A stretch of DNA of 64,000 nucleotides from NCBI GenBank assembly GCA_946699065.1, contig CAMPDV010000234.1:62001-126000 (forward strand). Reading direction: 5' to 3'. The position numbers and the translations under genes were made by a program. The DNA comes from Loxodes magnus (lineage: Eukaryota > Ciliophora > Karyorelictea > Loxodida > Loxodidae). The notes below the pieces were generated by a model. That model did not search any database. It had not been told where the DNA came from and was given only the letters and a program-made list of their open reading frames with translations. Shown piece after piece: positions 62,801 to 64,000 of this stretch (position 1 is the stretch's first letter; the number at the start of each line of letters is the position of its first letter).

Positions 62801-63503
62801 ATGATTCCAATATGTATGTTACTTTCAGTGAAATGTCCTAAATTTTTCCAATGGAAATTATAAGTAGTTTATAAAAAAAATATTTTACAGCGAATTAGAA
62901 ATAAAGTAATCTTTATAAAATCCTTCTTCTACAGAAAAAATAGTTAAAAATGCTATAAATAATATATTTAGATTACTAACTATTCTAAATGCTACAAAAA
63001 GTTTAATAACCTACAAAGATTTTAAAATGGTATAGTAAATATTTACTTAATTATAGATATATAGCTTTATTAAATTTTCTAATTAAAATTTAAATCTTGC
63101 TAATAGGTTTTATGGACATATAAATGAGATAAACATTTTTAATTAGATTAAATAGAATTAATATGTAATTTATTAACTACTCAGTAAATTTGAACTATCT
63201 AGCAAATTAGTGATCTACATAAAATGTTTTGCTGTAAAAATAACTAAAAACTATTTTATTATTTTAAATAATATTTGATAGTATTTACAGATAATTACCT
63301 TTTATCATCTTTTAATCCTTAGAATTTCTCTAAGCATTATTTTTATTTTAATCATTATATTTGGATATAGATGCTAGATTTTTCATTATTGATCATATTA
63401 CAAAAAAATAGAATAAAGCAATAAAAATCCTACAAAGAAGTAATTATGAACTTATATAAGTTATACTGCATTATGAAAGTGTAAACATTAATTCTAAATA
63501 CCC
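59841..63503. other. AT-rich flank of copy C, near-identical to the start of the window
   Basis: Aligned with 1160-4702 with very few substitutions and short indels. It holds the three GCTCAGC elements (about 60613, 61107 and 61360). One extra block of about 130 bases (62815-62947) is absent from region A. No gene recognised. Confidence 0.65.
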
Positions 63504-64000
63504 ATGAAAATGGAAATTAACAGAACATAAAAAATTAGCAAAGAAAGGAAGGAGATAAGCTTGATTAAAAGTGAAAAAGCAAAAATCAATAAAAAATTAT
63601 CATAGAATCAAGGTAAAAACTACAAGGTAACTAGGTTATCATCTCAACAATCAAATAGGAAAATCATCCTGTGCTAATTAAATTGACAAAATGAAGAAAA
63701 CTCTTAGCAAGCAGGATGAAGTAATTTCATTCTTTCAAATAAATTAAGAGAGCTGATGACGCATCTTGAACAACTTTTCTTAGAAACGACATTTTTATGG
63801 AAGTAATTTATCCAAAATAAAATCTTAACTGAAGAATAATTTTGACGTTAATTCTAGAATAAATAAATAGAGGAATTTCAACGACCATTGAAGAAATTAA
63901 AATTGATATTGAGACTTATCAATTAAATTATTAGATAGAAATATAAAGAACTAAGATAAAAAAAAAAGAATGTAAAAAATATAGAATTTATTTCCAAAAT
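63504..64000 (+). CDS. Candidate gene of unknown function (region C), cut by the window end
   Basis: Second copy of the candidate starting at 4703; the same ATG context and frame are kept without indels over the 497 bases visible, with about five substitutions, two of them silent. The protein is Lys/Gln/Leu-rich with no recognised domain. The remainder lies outside the window. Confidence 0.3.

Overview
The window is very AT-rich eukaryotic nuclear DNA that reads as protein only under a non-standard code. TGA is Trp at the conserved Trp of WD40 blades (K-I-W) and at the Trp of the reverse-transcriptase N-W-R-P-I-S motif. TAA and TAG sit where Gln is expected, for example in the L-Q-E-x-H motif of a LINE endonuclease and throughout a Gln-rich coiled coil. 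All three stops used as sense codons matches the karyorelict/Condylostoma type of ciliate nuclear code (NCBI tables 27/28). A karyorelict or heterotrich ciliate is therefore my best guess; the species is not determined. Standard-code ORFs are meaningless here, and no frame is ever closed by a stop, so calls rest on motifs, on conservation between copies and on frame preservation.

Layout. 1-5.2 kb: 3' half of a RING-WD40 gene (copy A), its AT-rich flank and a candidate gene. 5.8-16.4 kb: AT-rich DNA with a few candidate genes of unknown function. 16.4-20.0 kb: a broken LINE (+). 20.8-26.0 kb: a defective rDNA unit (SSU 3' part, 5.8S, LSU with an internal deletion, spacer, SSU 5' fragment). 26.3-28.9 kb: an apparently intact RING-WD40 gene (copy B). 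28.9-31.2 kb: its AT-rich flank. 33.2-33.5 kb: two tRNA-like genes (-). 37.1-38.1 kb: a TPR relic. 38.5-40.6 kb: decayed RING-WD40 copy D (-). 40.7-48.9 kb: two LINEs (-) of different families. 49.0-51.8 kb: two decayed protein-kinase genes (-), one fused to WD40 blades. 52.2-56.4 kb: a second defective rDNA unit. 56.7-59.6 kb: RING-WD40 copy C, followed to the window end by a flank nearly identical to that of copy A.

Two large segments carry the same order: rDNA fragments, then a RING-WD40 gene, then an AT-rich flank. The window is thus a segmentally duplicated, rDNA-pseudogene-rich region, perhaps a decayed rDNA array or subtelomere. Its most notable content is a multicopy protein family with a RING-like zinc domain, a Gln-rich coiled coil, eight pentapeptide repeats and 42-residue WD40 blades of high internal identity. 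Blade number and blade-surface residues differ between copies (7 in B, 9 in C, about 3 in D, at least 6 in truncated A), while A and C are almost identical in the flanking DNA. This resembles the rapidly shuffled WD40 recognition repeats of fungal HET-E-type proteins, here joined to a putative ubiquitin-ligase head.
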